Source of the DNA: Flammeovirgaceae bacterium
GTDB taxonomy: Bacteria > Bacteroidota > Bacteroidia > Cytophagales > Cyclobacteriaceae
NCBI GenBank assembly: GCA_021298355.1
Contig: JAJTEH010000002.1
Coordinates: 1 to 64,000 of the forward strand
Reading direction: 5' to 3'
DNA length: 64,000 nucleotides
Shown here in pieces: positions 62,720 to 64,000 of this stretch (within the stretch, counting starts at the first letter, position 1; the number at the start of each line of letters is the position of its first letter). The translations under genes and the position numbers were made by a program. The notes under the pieces were generated by a model. The model did no database searches. It was given only the letters and a program-made list of their open reading frames with translations, and was not told the origin of the DNA.

Positions 62720-63462
62720 ATCAGAAAATTCTAGGCGTTATTCCTGCACGTTACGCTTCCACACGATTTCCGGGTAAACCATTGATTAAGCTGGGAAATA
62801 AAACCATGATTCAACGGGTGTACGAACAAGCATCAAAATGCAAAGCATTACAACGAGTAGTTGTAGCTACAGACAATGAAGAAATTTATCAACACGTTGT
62901 ATCATTTGGAGGTGTAGCCATTAAAACCAAAGAAGAACACCCAAGTGGAACAGACAGATGTTTCGAAGCTTTTGAAAAATTGCAAGAGCCTTTTGATTAT
63001 GTAATAAACGTGCAAGGTGATGAACCTTTTATCCAACCTGAGCAAATAGATTTGTTAGTTAATTTATGCGATGGTAAAACACATATAGCAACGTTGGTAA
63101 AACAAATTAAGGATACAGAAACTGTTTTTAACCCGAATGTAGTTAAAGCTGTTATCAATAAACAACATAAAGCCTTGTATTTTAGCAGAAGTGCCATCCC
63201 TTTTCAACGTGGCGTGGAGGTAAATGAGTGGATTAATAAAGGTGTATTTTACAAACACATTGGCATGTATGCGTATAAAAGTGATGTATTGAAGCAAATA
63301 ACAATTTTACCAGTAAGTGATGTAGAAAAAGCCGAATCCTTAGAACAATTGCGATGGTTAGATAATGGTTTCGAGATAAAAGCAGCAATAACTCAATTAG
63401 AAACTATTGGTATAGATGTACCCGAGGATATAGAAAAAGTAAAGTCATTGATAAACGATTAA
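62716..63462 (+). CDS. kdsB: 3-deoxy-manno-octulosonate cytidylyltransferase
   Basis: 248 residues. Makes CMP-Kdo from CTP and Kdo for lipid A core assembly. The CTP-binding start is IPARYASTRFPGKPL, followed by VVATDNEEIYQHV, SGTDRCFEAFEKL, INVQGDEPFI and the C-terminal SDVEKAESLEQLRWLDNGF. Length is standard. The ATG lies inside the end of the NfeD gene (ATGA), implying translational coupling. Confidence 0.96.
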   Translation: MNQKILGVIPARYASTRFPGKPLIKLGNKTMIQRVYEQASKCKALQRVVVATDNEEIYQHVVSFGGVAIKTKEEHPSGTDRCFEAFEKLQEPFDYVINVQGDEPFIQPEQIDLLVNLCDGKTHIATLVKQIKDTETVFNPNVVKAVINKQHKALYFSRSAIPFQRGVEVNEWINKGVFYKHIGMYAYKSDVLKQITILPVSDVEKAESLEQLRWLDNGFEIKAAITQLETIGIDVPEDIEKVKSLIND

Positions 63463-63902
63463 TCAGTCTGGTTCATTTTTAAAAAATCAATTACTTCTTG
63501 TCGAACATCGCGTAGTTGAGGGCCATCATCTTTTGCAGTAGCTATAGATTTAAACAAATCATTTACAACATTTTCTTTGAATCCTAACATACGGGCATAC
63601 TCAGAGGCTACCTCTAGCTCTACGTCTTCTACAACTTTATCTAAATAAATCATATACACTAAATGATAGATAGATTCAAGCTTTTGCACTCGGTCTTCCG
63701 GTTGCTGAAATCGCAATTGATCGAAGTCGAGATGGATATTTTTTAAATCGGCCGGAGTTAAATCCAATTGAAACCCCCATTTAAGCAGGCAACGTATAAA
63801 TTCTCCTTTCACGTTTTCTTTATCCATAAACAAAGAAATAACATTAAGATAGCTTCGTTTAATGGCCTTTAGTTGTTCTGGCGTTACTTGGGCTTTCAGC
63901 AT
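63459..63902 (-). CDS. TerB-like helical protein
   Basis: 147 residues, all-helical. The C-terminal half, KLESIYHLVYMIYLDKVVED then VELEVASEYARMLGF, has the spaced acidic and hydrophobic pattern of TerB-like domains, though the ADG turn is replaced by DKVVED. No other ter genes lie nearby. It is convergent with kdsB with a 4-nt overlap of the 3' ends. The assignment is tentative. Confidence 0.5.
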   Translation of the reverse strand: MLKAQVTPEQLKAIKRSYLNVISLFMDKENVKGEFIRCLLKWGFQLDLTPADLKNIHLDFDQLRFQQPEDRVQKLESIYHLVYMIYLDKVVEDVELEVASEYARMLGFKENVVNDLFKSIATAKDDGPQLRDVRQEVIDFLKMNQTD

Positions 63903-64000
63903 AAACTAAATAGATATGGCTTGTGTTAATATCGTTAAAAAAAATGATAATGAAGAAAACAATTTTTGCGTTAGGTAAATAGCAAGCCGGTGTATGTACA

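Noticed and set aside
1-64000. tRNA, rRNA, prophage or insertion sequence
   Set aside because: No tRNA-like cloverleaf, rRNA block, transposase, integrase or terminal inverted repeats were recognised in the intergenic sequence.

Overview
The window is a piece of an AT-rich Bacteroidota chromosome, most likely Cytophagales or a related environmental lineage. The evidence is a TonB-dependent receptor controlled by an ECF sigma/FecR pair, type IX secretion C-terminal sorting domains, type III glutamine synthetase, families typical of the phylum (DUF2851, DUF3078, DUF3526, DUF3667) and two sites resembling the phylum's TTG / TAnnTTTG promoter. The genus cannot be fixed from sequence alone. I found no rRNA, tRNA, CRISPR array, transposase or phage genes.

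Layout. 1-4.2 kb: 5' end of a TonB receptor (left edge), a degenerate receiver-domain gene, and a LytTR two-component operon in which only the response regulator is intact. The kinase has an in-frame stop and the third gene, an outer-membrane protein, is frameshifted. 4.4-9.8 kb: a TerB-like protein, two alpha/beta hydrolases (one with Ala at the nucleophile position), a membrane AraC regulator, a predicted barrel protein and an S41 lipoprotein protease. 10.3-15.5 kb: a HAMP-GAF sensor without an output domain, then GT2, ArnT-like GT-C and PAP2 genes suggesting lipid-linked sugar or lipid A chemistry. 15.7-22.5 kb: ECF sigma factor, FecR anti-sigma, TonB receptor, very acidic lipoprotein and beta-propeller phytase, ending in a terminator. 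This is a self-contained, substrate-sensing phytate system. 22.8-27 kb: a DUF2975/XRE pair with a good promoter, a DUF3667 protein, and a T9SS-exported protein broken by a TAG codon whose promoter carries three 9-mers phased at 21 bp.

27-28.3 kb holds no intact gene. 28.3-31.8 kb: an ABC exporter with two DUF3526-type permeases behind a 13-bp-arm palindrome. 31.8-32 kb: a GC-rich cruciform-like element. 32.0-33.8 kb: dnaX, with the gamma part in frame 0 and the tau tail in the -1 frame after an A10 run. 33.9-42.6 kb: DUF2238 protein, lipoprotein, HerA-like ATPase with a small Gly/Asp-rich partner, DUF3078 protein, receiver protein, MltD-like transglycosylase, O-methyltransferase and M16 protease. 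42.6-51.7 kb: housekeeping genes (nucleoside phosphorylase, hexapeptide acyltransferase, DUF2851, pyrF, RlmL-like methyltransferase, apaG, ung). 51.7-54.5 kb: PiT phosphate transporter and a phosphate-type porin. 54.5-64 kb: PdeM-like phosphoesterase, CapA-like protein, type III glutamine synthetase, CotH-T9SS protein, LysM-DPBB protein, NfeD protease, kdsB and a TerB-like protein.

Themes. Phosphorus acquisition appears twice: phytase with TonB receptor, and PiT with porin. Three genes carry single disabling mutations (two nonsense, one homopolymer frameshift), which points to recent decay or sequence error and contrasts with dnaX, where the frame change is probably functional. The observations most worth a second look are the dnaX recoding arrangement, the phytase signalling locus with its acidic lipoprotein, the phased operator before the broken T9SS gene, the start codon held in a hairpin at 7949, and the cruciform element upstream of dnaX.
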